Origin: Clostridium sp. MCC353
GTDB lineage: Bacteria; Bacillota; Clostridia; Lachnospirales; Lachnospiraceae
Reading direction: 5' to 3'
NCBI RefSeq assembly: GCF_018785315.1
Contig: NZ_WQPN01000045.1
Location: forward strand, 1-43,622
Length of the DNA: 43,622 nt
The notes below the pieces were generated by a model. That model was not told the origin of the DNA and ran no database searches. It saw nothing but the letters and a program-made list of their open reading frames with translations. Of the stretch, positions 25,114 through 33,777 are shown piece by piece. The position numbers and the translations under genes are program-made. How positions within the stretch are numbered: position 1 is the first letter of the stretch; the number at the start of each line of letters is the position of its first letter.

Positions 25114-27624
25114 CTATTTCTTATACTCATCTTCCAGCATATCCGTCTCTTTCCATTCCCCGCTGTTAAAATCCACGATCAAGGTCTTCACCTCAAATGC
25201 ATTCATAGTCAGCCTGATCGTCTTTTTACATCCGGTAAGCTTTAATTCAATCTCTTCAGATTTTGCAAAACCATGATAAAGGCGGATCAGGAAATTATCG
25301 GAATAATGGCATCTTTTTATGACTGTTATCACCGTAGCGTCCCCCTTCAATTCCAAAAGGCCATGGATTCTTTCTCCATCCCCGCTTGGGAAGAATGACA
25401 TGAGATACGGCGTCTCATGATGACCGGCCGCCTCCCGTTCCAGTTTTTTCAGCCTCTCCTGAGCCATTTCCCCATTGATCCAGAAGTTAAAGGTATGAAC
25501 TCCCTGATCGGTGTGGGGCACATAACCTTCATTATATAGAATATACCGGTCTTCGTCCCTGACCAGGCAACCGTATCTGGGAGAACGCACCAGAGACATG
25601 CGGATTTCGCCGGATTCAAAACTGGAACCGTAGCATCTGTCGTTGATGACAGAAAGCATCCGTCCGTCACCGGTATCCAAAATGCCGGTCCATTTCTGTG
25701 CAACGGCTTCATCTCCGTTCTCATACAACCGGTCATAACCGTACATCACCTGTCCCATATATTGGGGCTGTTTCAAACATGACGGAATGCTGAGCTTCAG
25801 CATTTTATTTTTTTCATTCCAGTGGACAATTGCTGTCACCTTCAGTTCCGTCCCTTTCCTGGGAAGGCAGTATCTGAGACACAGTTTCGATTCATTCCAC
25901 TCAAAAACCGCCTCCAGAACCACCCTGACTTCCCCGCTTTCCACAATATGAACCGGAGACAACAGTTTTCCGTAAACACCGCAGAATCTAGTGGCATCAA
26001 TATCTGCCGCCAATTGGAATCTGCCGCAGACGTTCCGAAATGATTTGACAAATGTGCCGATGGAATGGTCGTTATCTTCTATCACAACCGGTGTAAATGC
26101 GCCTTTTTCAAGGTAATCCGTGCCATTTACACAGTAACGGTCCAAAAGCCCTGTCCTCGTATTGATTTCTACCAGCAATTCTTCCGTCTCAAATCGGTAA
26201 ACGCCGTTATCATAAGGAAATACTGTTGGGATTTTCTTTTCCTGTTTTTCAATCCGGCAGTCAAACCTGGTAATCTGCATGGGTTTCAAAACTGCTCTGA
26301 AAGCCACTTTCCGCCTCCACTGCATGGGCATTTGACAAGTTTCCTGTTCAAGCTGGCTGGGGATTTTCACTCCATCCTGATACACCAAGGGCACTGCCGC
26401 AAAATGTTTCCTGGAAAACTCTTCATTCATATGGAACTCGCATTCCCAGATTCCTTCAACCGGATAAGGATGAGGATTATATGCCATAATGGGGATCTCC
26501 CCATCCTCTGCCTTTATCTGGCCGCCGGTGAGGGCGAAAAATGCTTTGACTTTCACTCTGGCCAGCAGTTCCAGCCCGTGATCCATTCTGCGCAGGGAAT
26601 CTTCCATGGCAGGCGGTATCACGGTTCCCGGCAAGATATCATGGAACTGGGAAAACAACAGATCCTGTTCTGCATCTTCCATCACGTCTCCCGGGTATTG
26701 GCATAAATTTAAGGCTGCCGCGTGGGATACCATCTTTTCCGTCACAAACAGCTCGTTCTCCAGTTCGCGGAATTTTCTCTTGATCTCCCCCTGGGTGGTA
26801 TAACAGCCGGGCGCCCAGGGATTTAAATCATGGGCGATCTCAGGAAGGCGGCTTTCCTGTTCTTTCAATTCTTCAAAAAATGCCTCCGGCGTGGAATGTA
26901 CGATCTGCCGTCCCTGTTCTTTCTCAATCATGGAATTGATTTCCGTCAAATCGATTCTGGAAGGCCCTCCTCCATGGTTTCCGATTCCCCAAAGCATCAA
27001 CCCTCTCGGCACATCCCCTCTCACTTCCAGGTAATTTTGTAGTTTTTCCGCCCCTTTTCCAAGTTTTGAATTGTAGATTGCGTAATGGCGGTGCCCAAAT
27101 ACCTCAGATCCGTCGTAGCCTTTCCATTTAAAATTATCATATCCCCATTCGTCGATCACTTCCCCCAGAAACTCCCTGAGAGGGCGGCAGAATAAGTAAC
27201 CTTCATATCCCGTCTTTTTAAGAATCTGCACCAATCCCCGGGAATGGCCGAAGGAATCCACGTTGACCGCTACAGTGGGCACACAGTCAAATTTCTCTTT
27301 AAAATAGCGCCGCCCCTGCTCGATCTGACGGATAATCCCTTCTCCGGAAGGCATATTACAGTCGGGCTGAAGATACCAGCCGCCCATAATATGCCACTTT
27401 CCGGCCTTCACCAGGGCTTTAATCCGTTCAAACAACCGGGGTTCGTATTCTTCCACCCACTGATACAAAACCGCTTCATTGTGGTTGAACACAAATCCCT
27501 CATAATTTTCGCAAAACTCCGCCGCCACCCGGAATGTGGAAATGGCTTCCGCCGCGCCTTCGTCCCAGCGCCAAAGCCAGACCGGGTCCAAATGGGCATT
27601 GCTGATCAAATGTATTTTCTGCAT
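25114..27624 (-). CDS. Alpha-mannosidase, glycoside hydrolase family 38
   Basis: 836 aa from the ATG at 27624 (CAGGAGGAAATATAG upstream). GH38 enzymes hydrolyse alpha-mannosides with retention using zinc. Zinc ligands His11 and Asp13 are in NAHLDPVW. The nucleophile Asp88 is in GGWYLQPDCNMPSGE, DSFGHS follows near 125 and QFHDILPGTVIPP carries the second His ligand. Middle and C-terminal beta domains follow. No signal peptide, so it acts inside on imported oligosaccharides. It is flanked on both sides by URO-D-like genes and starts 1 nt before the upstream gene ends its stop, a tight operon. Confidence 0.92.
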   Translation of the reverse strand: MQKIHLISNAHLDPVWLWRWDEGAAEAISTFRVAAEFCENYEGFVFNHNEAVLYQWVEEYEPRLFERIKALVKAGKWHIMGGWYLQPDCNMPSGEGIIRQIEQGRRYFKEKFDCVPTVAVNVDSFGHSRGLVQILKKTGYEGYLFCRPLREFLGEVIDEWGYDNFKWKGYDGSEVFGHRHYAIYNSKLGKGAEKLQNYLEVRGDVPRGLMLWGIGNHGGGPSRIDLTEINSMIEKEQGRQIVHSTPEAFFEELKEQESRLPEIAHDLNPWAPGCYTTQGEIKRKFRELENELFVTEKMVSHAAALNLCQYPGDVMEDAEQDLLFSQFHDILPGTVIPPAMEDSLRRMDHGLELLARVKVKAFFALTGGQIKAEDGEIPIMAYNPHPYPVEGIWECEFHMNEEFSRKHFAAVPLVYQDGVKIPSQLEQETCQMPMQWRRKVAFRAVLKPMQITRFDCRIEKQEKKIPTVFPYDNGVYRFETEELLVEINTRTGLLDRYCVNGTDYLEKGAFTPVVIEDNDHSIGTFVKSFRNVCGRFQLAADIDATRFCGVYGKLLSPVHIVESGEVRVVLEAVFEWNESKLCLRYCLPRKGTELKVTAIVHWNEKNKMLKLSIPSCLKQPQYMGQVMYGYDRLYENGDEAVAQKWTGILDTGDGRMLSVINDRCYGSSFESGEIRMSLVRSPRYGCLVRDEDRYILYNEGYVPHTDQGVHTFNFWINGEMAQERLKKLEREAAGHHETPYLMSFFPSGDGERIHGLLELKGDATVITVIKRCHYSDNFLIRLYHGFAKSEEIELKLTGCKKTIRLTMNAFEVKTLIVDFNSGEWKETDMLEDEYKK

Positions 27625-27625
27625 C

Positions 27626-28603
27626 CTATATTTCCTCCTGTTCTGTCGGTTGATAAACTCCGTATGTTCTCCATAAATCCACAATCAGCTCATAACGTTC
27701 CAGAGGCATGCCCGTATAAACGCAATTGGAGGTGGAAAATATGTAGCCTTTCCCATCGGACATCCCTTGTTCAAGTGAATACAGTGCGGACATTCTCACC
27801 TCTTCTTCCGTTCCGGTCTGCATCAGACCGCAGTTCACATTTCCCATAAGGCACATCTTGTTTCCATACAGCTTCTTTACCTCCCCTATATCGATCCCCG
27901 CCTGTGGATCAAGAGAGTGAAGGGCATGGGGGCCAGCCTCTGCCAGTTGGTCTATTATGGGCATAATATTTCCGTCCGTATGCTTGATCGTATAAAACCC
28001 CATTTCCCTGTAGGACCGTATCAGCCGCTTCAGGTAAGGAGCGACAAACTCGCCAAACATGCTGGGGCTTAAAAACGGCCCTGAATTAAAACAATAGTCG
28101 GAACAGAGAATAAATCCGTCTAAAAGGCCTGACCGCTCATAAATTTCAGCCTTTTTTAACGCTTCGTCCACCATGCACTCTGCCTCCCTCCGCAACGCTT
28201 CCGGTTCGTCTGCCAGCCTGTAGGAAAATTCCTCCAATCCGTTTCCATCCGGTATCCCATAGGTGGCATCGCCATGGGTCAGAATCATATATTGTCCTTT
28301 CGTGCGCTCTGAGATCACATTGAGAAACTCCAACTGATCCCTGATATCCGGGAACAGATAATTAACAAATATGGCATCATATCCGTATTTGGAAGCTATC
28401 TCAGCATAAACATCCGCCATATCCTCCATTGTCAGTTTCTTTTCCCTCAGGCTCATCTGATTCCATTGGGCATAGTTTCTGTGTTTTGGATGAACCCGGC
28501 CCAGGGATTCCATGGTTAAAAACATAGAGATTTCAAAATGGGGCACCCGCCCTCCCACTCTCTCCAAATTAAGTGTTTTCATCAGCCGTTCTCTGCCTGT
28601 CAT
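27626..28603 (-). CDS. Uroporphyrinogen decarboxylase-like (URO-D superfamily) protein
   Basis: 325 aa; GAGGAGGGGAAT precedes ATG. The N-terminal MTGRERLMKTLN start is typical of URO-D/MtaA-like proteins. HTDGN lies at 208-212 and MGNVNC at 253-258; the usual zinc-binding HxC of MtaA is HxD here, while Cys258 remains. Also SDYCFNSGPFLSP near 168. It is a diverged paralogue of the second URO-D gene after the mannosidase. Lies 10 nt after the MalG-type permease. The reaction is unknown. Candidates are methyl transfer from an O-methyl compound to a corrinoid or thiol, or a sensor/binding role. No corrinoid protein is encoded here. Confidence 0.75.
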   Translation of the reverse strand: MTGRERLMKTLNLERVGGRVPHFEISMFLTMESLGRVHPKHRNYAQWNQMSLREKKLTMEDMADVYAEIASKYGYDAIFVNYLFPDIRDQLEFLNVISERTKGQYMILTHGDATYGIPDGNGLEEFSYRLADEPEALRREAECMVDEALKKAEIYERSGLLDGFILCSDYCFNSGPFLSPSMFGEFVAPYLKRLIRSYREMGFYTIKHTDGNIMPIIDQLAEAGPHALHSLDPQAGIDIGEVKKLYGNKMCLMGNVNCGLMQTGTEEEVRMSALYSLEQGMSDGKGYIFSTSNCVYTGMPLERYELIVDLWRTYGVYQPTEQEEI

Positions 28604-28613
28604 ATTCCCCTCC

Positions 28614-29456
28614 TCAACCTTTTACCGATCCCGAAAGACTGTCAACAAACTGTTTCTGTACCAATACAAATAAAATAATAGCAGGAATGGAGATTACCAC
28701 GGCCGTAGCCATAAGCCCGCCCCAATCCGTCTGGTTATAGCCTTCATACGCCCTAAGGCCGATGGTGAGCGTATACATGCTTTTATTGGTGGTAAATGAC
28801 AGGGCGATAATAAACTCCTGCCAAATCCTGATAAATGTGTAGATCGCTCCCGATATAATCCCCGGTATGGATACCGGCAGGATTACCCGGCAAAAACACT
28901 GCCAGATATTGCATCCGTCTATCATAGCCGCTTCTCCCAGATCCGCAGGCACATCCACGAAGAAACCGGTCAGAAGAATCACGGCAATGGGCACAGAACT
29001 TCCCAGATAGGATAGTACCAGCGCTTTATAAGTGTTCAAAATTCCCATTTTCCCACAAATAATGTACAGCGGTATGATGGCGATCACCACAGGCAGCATT
29101 TGAAGGGATACCAGCAGGCTGGTTAAAATCCTGGTTCCCCTAAGCTTCAGATAGCCGATGGCAAATGCGGCCAGGGTCGCTATGAGAATAGTCAGAATGA
29201 CAGTGGCAATTGTTATGATCAGGCTGTTTTTCGTATATAACAGAAGATTGTTCTTTTCAATCGCATTGACATAGTTATTAAGGGTCATATCAGACGTAAT
29301 GAATCTGGGCGGCGATGTAAAAATATCCTTCTGGGATTTAAATGAAGTCGACAGCATCCATGAGAACGGAAAAATACAAAAGACGACGATCACAGCCGCA
29401 TAAAGATACCTAAGACCATCAAAAATCTTCTTTTTCCATTGATTATTCATCTTCAT
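28614..29456 (-). CDS. Carbohydrate ABC permease (MalG type)
   Basis: 280 aa from the ATG at 29456, preceded by GAGGAG. Six membrane segments and the EAA-loop motif EAAMIDGCNIWQCFCRVILP near 180. The ATG overlaps the stop of the MalF-type gene (ATGA, 29453-29456), so both are translationally coupled. Partner in a CUT1 importer for a probable mannoside. Confidence 0.9.
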   Translation of the reverse strand: MKMNNQWKKKIFDGLRYLYAAVIVVFCIFPFSWMLSTSFKSQKDIFTSPPRFITSDMTLNNYVNAIEKNNLLLYTKNSLIITIATVILTILIATLAAFAIGYLKLRGTRILTSLLVSLQMLPVVIAIIPLYIICGKMGILNTYKALVLSYLGSSVPIAVILLTGFFVDVPADLGEAAMIDGCNIWQCFCRVILPVSIPGIISGAIYTFIRIWQEFIIALSFTTNKSMYTLTIGLRAYEGYNQTDWGGLMATAVVISIPAIILFVLVQKQFVDSLSGSVKG

Positions 29457-30361
29457 TGGCACTCCTCCTCTATCGTCTGAAGCCCCCACAGCTTCCTGAT
29501 CCCTTTCGTGCCCGTTCTAATACCGAATAAGATCACAATCATGGATACCATCATCAGCACAGACATTGCGGATGTGATTCCAAAATCATAATTGGCAAAC
29601 GCCTTTTTCTGTATGTAAACGGGAAAAATGGTAGTGGCCCCCAAAGGCCCGCCGTCTGTCATGGTGTATATGATTCCGAACGCATTATAAGACCAGATAA
29701 AGATCAGAGTAGCCACCCGGGCCACCACCGGCATAATATACGGAATCGTAATATAGCGGAATATCTGGAACTTATTGGCGCCGTCCACCAGGGCTGCTTC
29801 TTCCCAGTCCAACGGCATGGATTTCTTTTTGGCATATACCATCACCGACATAAACGGAAACGCCCTCCACACATTTGCCAAAATAACCGCCAGCATGGCC
29901 ATATCCCCATTTCTGAACCAGGAAAAATTGGAATCAATGATATGGAGCTGCATTAAAATCCGGTTGAGAATTCCGTAATCGGATGCCATCATCCATTTCC
30001 AGGTATAGCCTGTCACTGTTTCTGGAATCACCCACGGAATGAGAAGAACGGTCTGGAGAATCACTTTCCCCTTTAATTTAGAATCCAAAAGCATTCCAAC
30101 CGATATTCCAAGAGTTAAAATCAAAACCATATTTCCAATAGTCCAAACCACTGTTTTTCTTAAAATCCCCAAAAAATCTTCAGAGGTGAAGATTCGTATA
30201 TAATTATCGAAAAATATAAATGGTTTGTCCATTTTAGTCAATTTGTAGTCTAAAAAGCTGTACCCGATATTAGCAAGAAACGGATAGGCCACCATTAAAA
30301 GCAGCACCGCCGCCATAGGGGCAAGAAACAGGTAGACGGTCTTTTTATTTCCTTTTGCCAT
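29453..30361 (-). CDS. Carbohydrate ABC permease (MalF type)
   Basis: 302 aa, six membrane segments, EAA-loop EEAALVDGANKFQIFRYITIP near 187. GAGGAGGATATC precedes ATG. It forms the permease heterodimer with the next gene. As in the other importer, no ATPase gene is present. Confidence 0.9.
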   Translation of the reverse strand: MAKGNKKTVYLFLAPMAAVLLLMVAYPFLANIGYSFLDYKLTKMDKPFIFFDNYIRIFTSEDFLGILRKTVVWTIGNMVLILTLGISVGMLLDSKLKGKVILQTVLLIPWVIPETVTGYTWKWMMASDYGILNRILMQLHIIDSNFSWFRNGDMAMLAVILANVWRAFPFMSVMVYAKKKSMPLDWEEAALVDGANKFQIFRYITIPYIMPVVARVATLIFIWSYNAFGIIYTMTDGGPLGATTIFPVYIQKKAFANYDFGITSAMSVLMMVSMIVILFGIRTGTKGIRKLWGLQTIEEECQ

Positions 30362-30402
30362 GATATCCTCCTCACCTTATGTTCCGCAGATTGATTTGAA
30401 AA

Positions 30403-30438
30403 GGGCTGCCACATATCATATTTCGAATGTGGCGGCCC
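30403..30438 (-). terminator. Attenuator-like hairpin between binding protein and permeases
   Basis: 12-bp arms (30403-30414 and 30427-30438) with one G-T pair, followed on the minus strand by CCCTTTTC. It sits 38 nt after the lipoprotein gene and 42 nt before the permease, a common way to make more binding protein than permease. Confidence 0.75.
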
Positions 30439-30475
30439 CTCCCTTTTATTCATGATATCCTTTATTTAATATCCT

Positions 30476-31882
30476 TTACTTTTGGTATCCCTTTTCCTTT
30501 AACAATGCATTTACACCGTCTTCAGCTTCTTTTGCCGCCTGCTCCGGTGATTTTTCCCCCAGTACGGACGCTATGAAATTATTTCCATAGATATCTACCA
30601 GTTCATTGAACTCAGGAATAAAATTCTTAACCGCTGTCTGGGATGTCTGGAGCTGTTCTTTCAAAATTCCATATTCTTCGGTGTTGAACGGAGGATAGTT
30701 ATAAGCGTCCTGAACCGGCGGAAGGCCTGAACAGATAGAAGCATTCACTTCTGGATTCACGATAAATTTAATAAATTCCCAGGCCGCCTCTTTATTCTGT
30801 GATTTCGGCGATACTCCCAGCATCCAACCTCCACTGGTAGAAGCTGTCCCTTCCAGCCCCTCCGGATTGAGAATTAATTGATACTCTGTTCCCGTTTCCT
30901 CCACTGTTTTAATGAAATCCTCACGGGCTGTCATCCAGGCTCCATATGTATACATTGCGAATTTACCGCTGGCAAATGCATTGTCAATCATGGCGTTATC
31001 GTAGCTTATCATGTCATTGGGCATGTATTTGGCCATTTCTGTAGCCCATTTGAAAAAGTCAATACCTGCCTCTGAATTAAGCCTGCACACGTACTGTCCG
31101 TCGTCCTCCACTTCGTACAGGTGCAGCCCATTGGCGATAAGCCAGTTCCCTTGAATATACACACAGGGAAGGGTTCTTGAGATATTCATGGAATAACCGA
31201 ACTGATCCGGGGTTCCGTCTCCATTGGTGTCCTTTGTGACTGCCTTGGCAATTTCCAGCATATCCTCTTTTGTCTTGGGCAGTTCCATGCCCGCTTCCTC
31301 CAGCATCTTCGTATTGACGGCCAAAACTCTGGTATCTGTCTGGAATGGGAATGCATAGATCCCCTCTTTATACTTGCACAAATCAGCCATAGCAGGTGTA
31401 AATACCTGATCCACATCAAAATTATCCTTTTTTGTAAACTCCTTCATATCAGCTAGAATTCCGGCTTCCACCAATGCCGGTAAGGTAGAGTTGTTTACCA
31501 GAATCACATCATAATAATCCCCTCCCGCATTGGTTAAAAACAGCTTATTATCCAGCTCTGTCCATGGAATATATTCTCCCTCAATCTCCACATTAGGAGC
31601 GATGTCGGAAAATTTTGCAAAGGTTTCTTCCAGATTGGCAAATTCATTTACCTCAAATTCCGTGGAACTGATCATCTTGATCTTTACCTTTTCCACCGGT
31701 GCCTCTGATGATTTTTTCTGTTGCTCCGTCTGAACCTGCTCCTCCTTTTGTGTCTGCTGCTCCTTCTGTGTCTGCTGCTCCGAAGATGCAGCCGGCGTCT
31801 GCGGCTTACCGCATCCCGCGGTTACAGACATCACCAAGGCCGATGATAATATCAACGGTATCATATACTTTTTACATTTCAT
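30476..31882 (-). CDS. Extracellular solute-binding lipoprotein (CUT1)
   Basis: 468 aa from the ATG at 31882 (GGGAGGGAG upstream). Signal with lipobox VTAGC, then a low-complexity Gln/Glu/Lys linker of about 35 residues encoded by an 18-bp tandem repeat near 31738-31785, which may tether the domain through the wall. The mature domain has the family-1 sugar-binding pattern (YDVILVNNSTLPALVEAG, YGAWMTAREDF, GWMLGVSP). It feeds the MalF/MalG permeases. It is first gene of the operon, downstream of an activator-dependent-looking promoter. Confidence 0.9.
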   Translation of the reverse strand: MKCKKYMIPLILSSALVMSVTAGCGKPQTPAASSEQQTQKEQQTQKEEQVQTEQQKKSSEAPVEKVKIKMISSTEFEVNEFANLEETFAKFSDIAPNVEIEGEYIPWTELDNKLFLTNAGGDYYDVILVNNSTLPALVEAGILADMKEFTKKDNFDVDQVFTPAMADLCKYKEGIYAFPFQTDTRVLAVNTKMLEEAGMELPKTKEDMLEIAKAVTKDTNGDGTPDQFGYSMNISRTLPCVYIQGNWLIANGLHLYEVEDDGQYVCRLNSEAGIDFFKWATEMAKYMPNDMISYDNAMIDNAFASGKFAMYTYGAWMTAREDFIKTVEETGTEYQLILNPEGLEGTASTSGGWMLGVSPKSQNKEAAWEFIKFIVNPEVNASICSGLPPVQDAYNYPPFNTEEYGILKEQLQTSQTAVKNFIPEFNELVDIYGNNFIASVLGEKSPEQAAKEAEDGVNALLKEKGYQK

Positions 31883-31942
31883 ACGACTCCCTCCCGTCAT
31901 TTTGACTATTTTCCAGTTGCTTTTCTCATATTTTTAGTATAA

Positions 31943-32000
31943 ATTATACACTTCCCCCTGTACATTCCACATTTAATAGATTAGGTGTACTATTTTACAC
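31943..32000 (-). promoter_or_regulatory. Promoter and activator-like site for the mannoside operon
   Basis: TATAAT on the minus strand (31943-31948) lacks a consensus -35 (TGTGGA at the right place), as expected for an activated promoter. An inverted repeat, GTGTA-N6-TACAC (31985-32000), is centred about 46 bp above the -10, and a further TGTAC half site lies at 31959-31963. The adjacent AraC-type response regulator is the natural binder. Confidence 0.5.
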
Positions 32001-32101
32001 AAATAAAGACAGAGTAAACATGGAGGCACCTATCAAACGCTACACAGTAAATAAGACCACCCCGCCAATCCTTTATTGATCTTTTATTCAGCCAATACCC
32101 A

Positions 32102-32178
32102 GCCGTGAAGAAGGGAACTCCGGAGCGGAGGGCCTTGGATCAAAAGGCCCTCCGCTCCGGAGTTCCCTTCTTCGCGGC
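32102..32178 (-). terminator. Very long hairpin after the response regulator
   Basis: Perfect 30-bp arms (32107-32136 and 32144-32173) with a 7-nt loop, extendable to 35 bp with one G-T pair. No T run follows on the minus strand. Probably the transcription end of the kinase-regulator operon. Region 31883-32196 holds otherwise only the promoter noted above. Confidence 0.6.
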
Positions 32179-32196
32179 GTTACTTTCACGAATAAA

Positions 32197-33777
32197 TCAA
32201 TTAAATCCCCCCTTATCCCGATAACTCTGCGGAGACACTCCCGTCACTTTCTTGAATACCTTCAAAAAATATTTTACATCAGAATATCCCACATCCGCAG
32301 CGATCTGATAGACTCTCATGGACGTACCAGACAGCAGTTCTTTGGCTCGTTCCACCCTGTAATTCATCAGGTATCTGGAAAACCCAATTCCTGTTTCTCT
32401 GCTAAAAAGCTGGGAAAAATAAGAACTGCTGATGGATAAATAACTTGATAAATCCTGTACTGAAATATCTTCTTTATAGTGAAGATGAATATATCTTAAA
32501 GCATCACGAATAATTTTTTTCTGTACATTTTCACTAGATGCATAAATGCTATCGGAAAGAAATGCAAAAAAGCTTTCCAGTTTTATTCTGATATCCGCAA
32601 TACTTTTTATAGAAAACACCCAGGTGAGCACCTCATTATCCTCTTCTATCTGATGATTCAATAGCCTTCCTGTCTCTTCCGTAACCGCAATACATTGGGT
32701 CATAAACCGGAATAGAATGGTGCCCAGTTCAGATTTTCCGATATAGGGCGCTTTATCCAGGATTTCATCCAACAGTTCCCCGCCATGGGCATGAGCCCAT
32801 GGGATGCCCTTTTCTCTGAACTCTTTAATAAACGCAGGAACGATGAGGCTGCACTGATGAAGGGCATTCTTGTGAATACTAGCCAGTTCATAATCTGTCA
32901 GAACAGAGGCTTTAGGCAGCTGCATCGAATTTTCCTCCAGAAGATTTAATCTGGCCAAAACCTCTCTAAGCCCCTCCATTCCCACACCATTACCACCTAC
33001 ACAGCAATGGTACTGATCCCAAATCCGTCCCATTTCCAAGCGCTCACACTGAGATTTCAATAGATGGGATAAATCCTGTTCCCCATTTTCACTATATACG
33101 ATAACAACTACCATATCCATATACGGAAACAGCTCATAACCTGCATCACCGCAAAAGCTCTCTCCCAGCCGACTCTCCATTGCAGTAATAATCCGGCTCA
33201 TAATTCGTTCCTGAATGCCGTTAAACTCCCATAAAGCACCACTGTATCTGATCTTCCCGGTCATATTAATGCCTGAGAATTCGCCCAGTATAGATTTAAC
33301 TGCATCGATAGGCTGTTCCAGGTCAATTAGTTTCATATAAAACAGATGTTTTAAGCCGGCATCCTCTTTATTGCCGGATGAAGCTGAGAATTTTTTTTCC
33401 GTCTCCCGGATCATACGGACTGCCCTTTTTACAGCCTCCATCAAACTGACTTCATCAACCGGCTTTAAGATATAGTCAACCGCTCCCATTCGCAATGCAT
33501 CTCTTGCATACTCAAACTGGTCAAATCCACTTATCATAATGGTCTTTACCGCAGGATAATGTTCATGGATCCATTTAATCAGCTCCGTCCCTTTCATCTC
33601 CGGCATCACAACATCGGATATGACGAGATCCGGTGCATCGACCCTCATTTTTTCCATGGCGTCAATCGCATCCACCGCCGCCCTTACAGAGGATATGCCA
33701 TATGATTCCCAGTCAATTGTACGGGTCAAGCCTTCTCTAATCCATTCTTCGTCATCTACAATCAGTAATTTATACAT
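32197..33777 (-). CDS. Response regulator with AraC-type DNA-binding domain (YesN-like)
   Basis: 526 aa from the ATG at 33777, preceded by AAGGGGG, overlapping the kinase gene end by 8 nt. The receiver domain has Asp8, Asp9, Glu10 and phosphoacceptor Asp55 (VISDVVMPE), plus the conserved Lys near 105 (ILKPVDE). A long middle region of about 270 residues is unassigned. The C-terminal 100 residues are an AraC double helix-turn-helix ending in YSDVKYFLKVFKKVTGVSPQSYR. Its likely target is the lipoprotein-permease-mannosidase operon just downstream. Confidence 0.92.
   Translation of the reverse strand: MYKLLIVDDEEWIREGLTRTIDWESYGISSVRAAVDAIDAMEKMRVDAPDLVISDVVMPEMKGTELIKWIHEHYPAVKTIMISGFDQFEYARDALRMGAVDYILKPVDEVSLMEAVKRAVRMIRETEKKFSASSGNKEDAGLKHLFYMKLIDLEQPIDAVKSILGEFSGINMTGKIRYSGALWEFNGIQERIMSRIITAMESRLGESFCGDAGYELFPYMDMVVVIVYSENGEQDLSHLLKSQCERLEMGRIWDQYHCCVGGNGVGMEGLREVLARLNLLEENSMQLPKASVLTDYELASIHKNALHQCSLIVPAFIKEFREKGIPWAHAHGGELLDEILDKAPYIGKSELGTILFRFMTQCIAVTEETGRLLNHQIEEDNEVLTWVFSIKSIADIRIKLESFFAFLSDSIYASSENVQKKIIRDALRYIHLHYKEDISVQDLSSYLSISSSYFSQLFSRETGIGFSRYLMNYRVERAKELLSGTSMRVYQIAADVGYSDVKYFLKVFKKVTGVSPQSYRDKGGFN

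Noticed and set aside
26065-26706. 213-codon plus-strand frame opposite the mannosidase
   Set aside because: Antisense shadow with no start signal.
24081-28603. Heme biosynthesis gene hemE
   Set aside because: There are two paralogues in a sugar operon, motifs differ from HemE, and no other heme genes are present.
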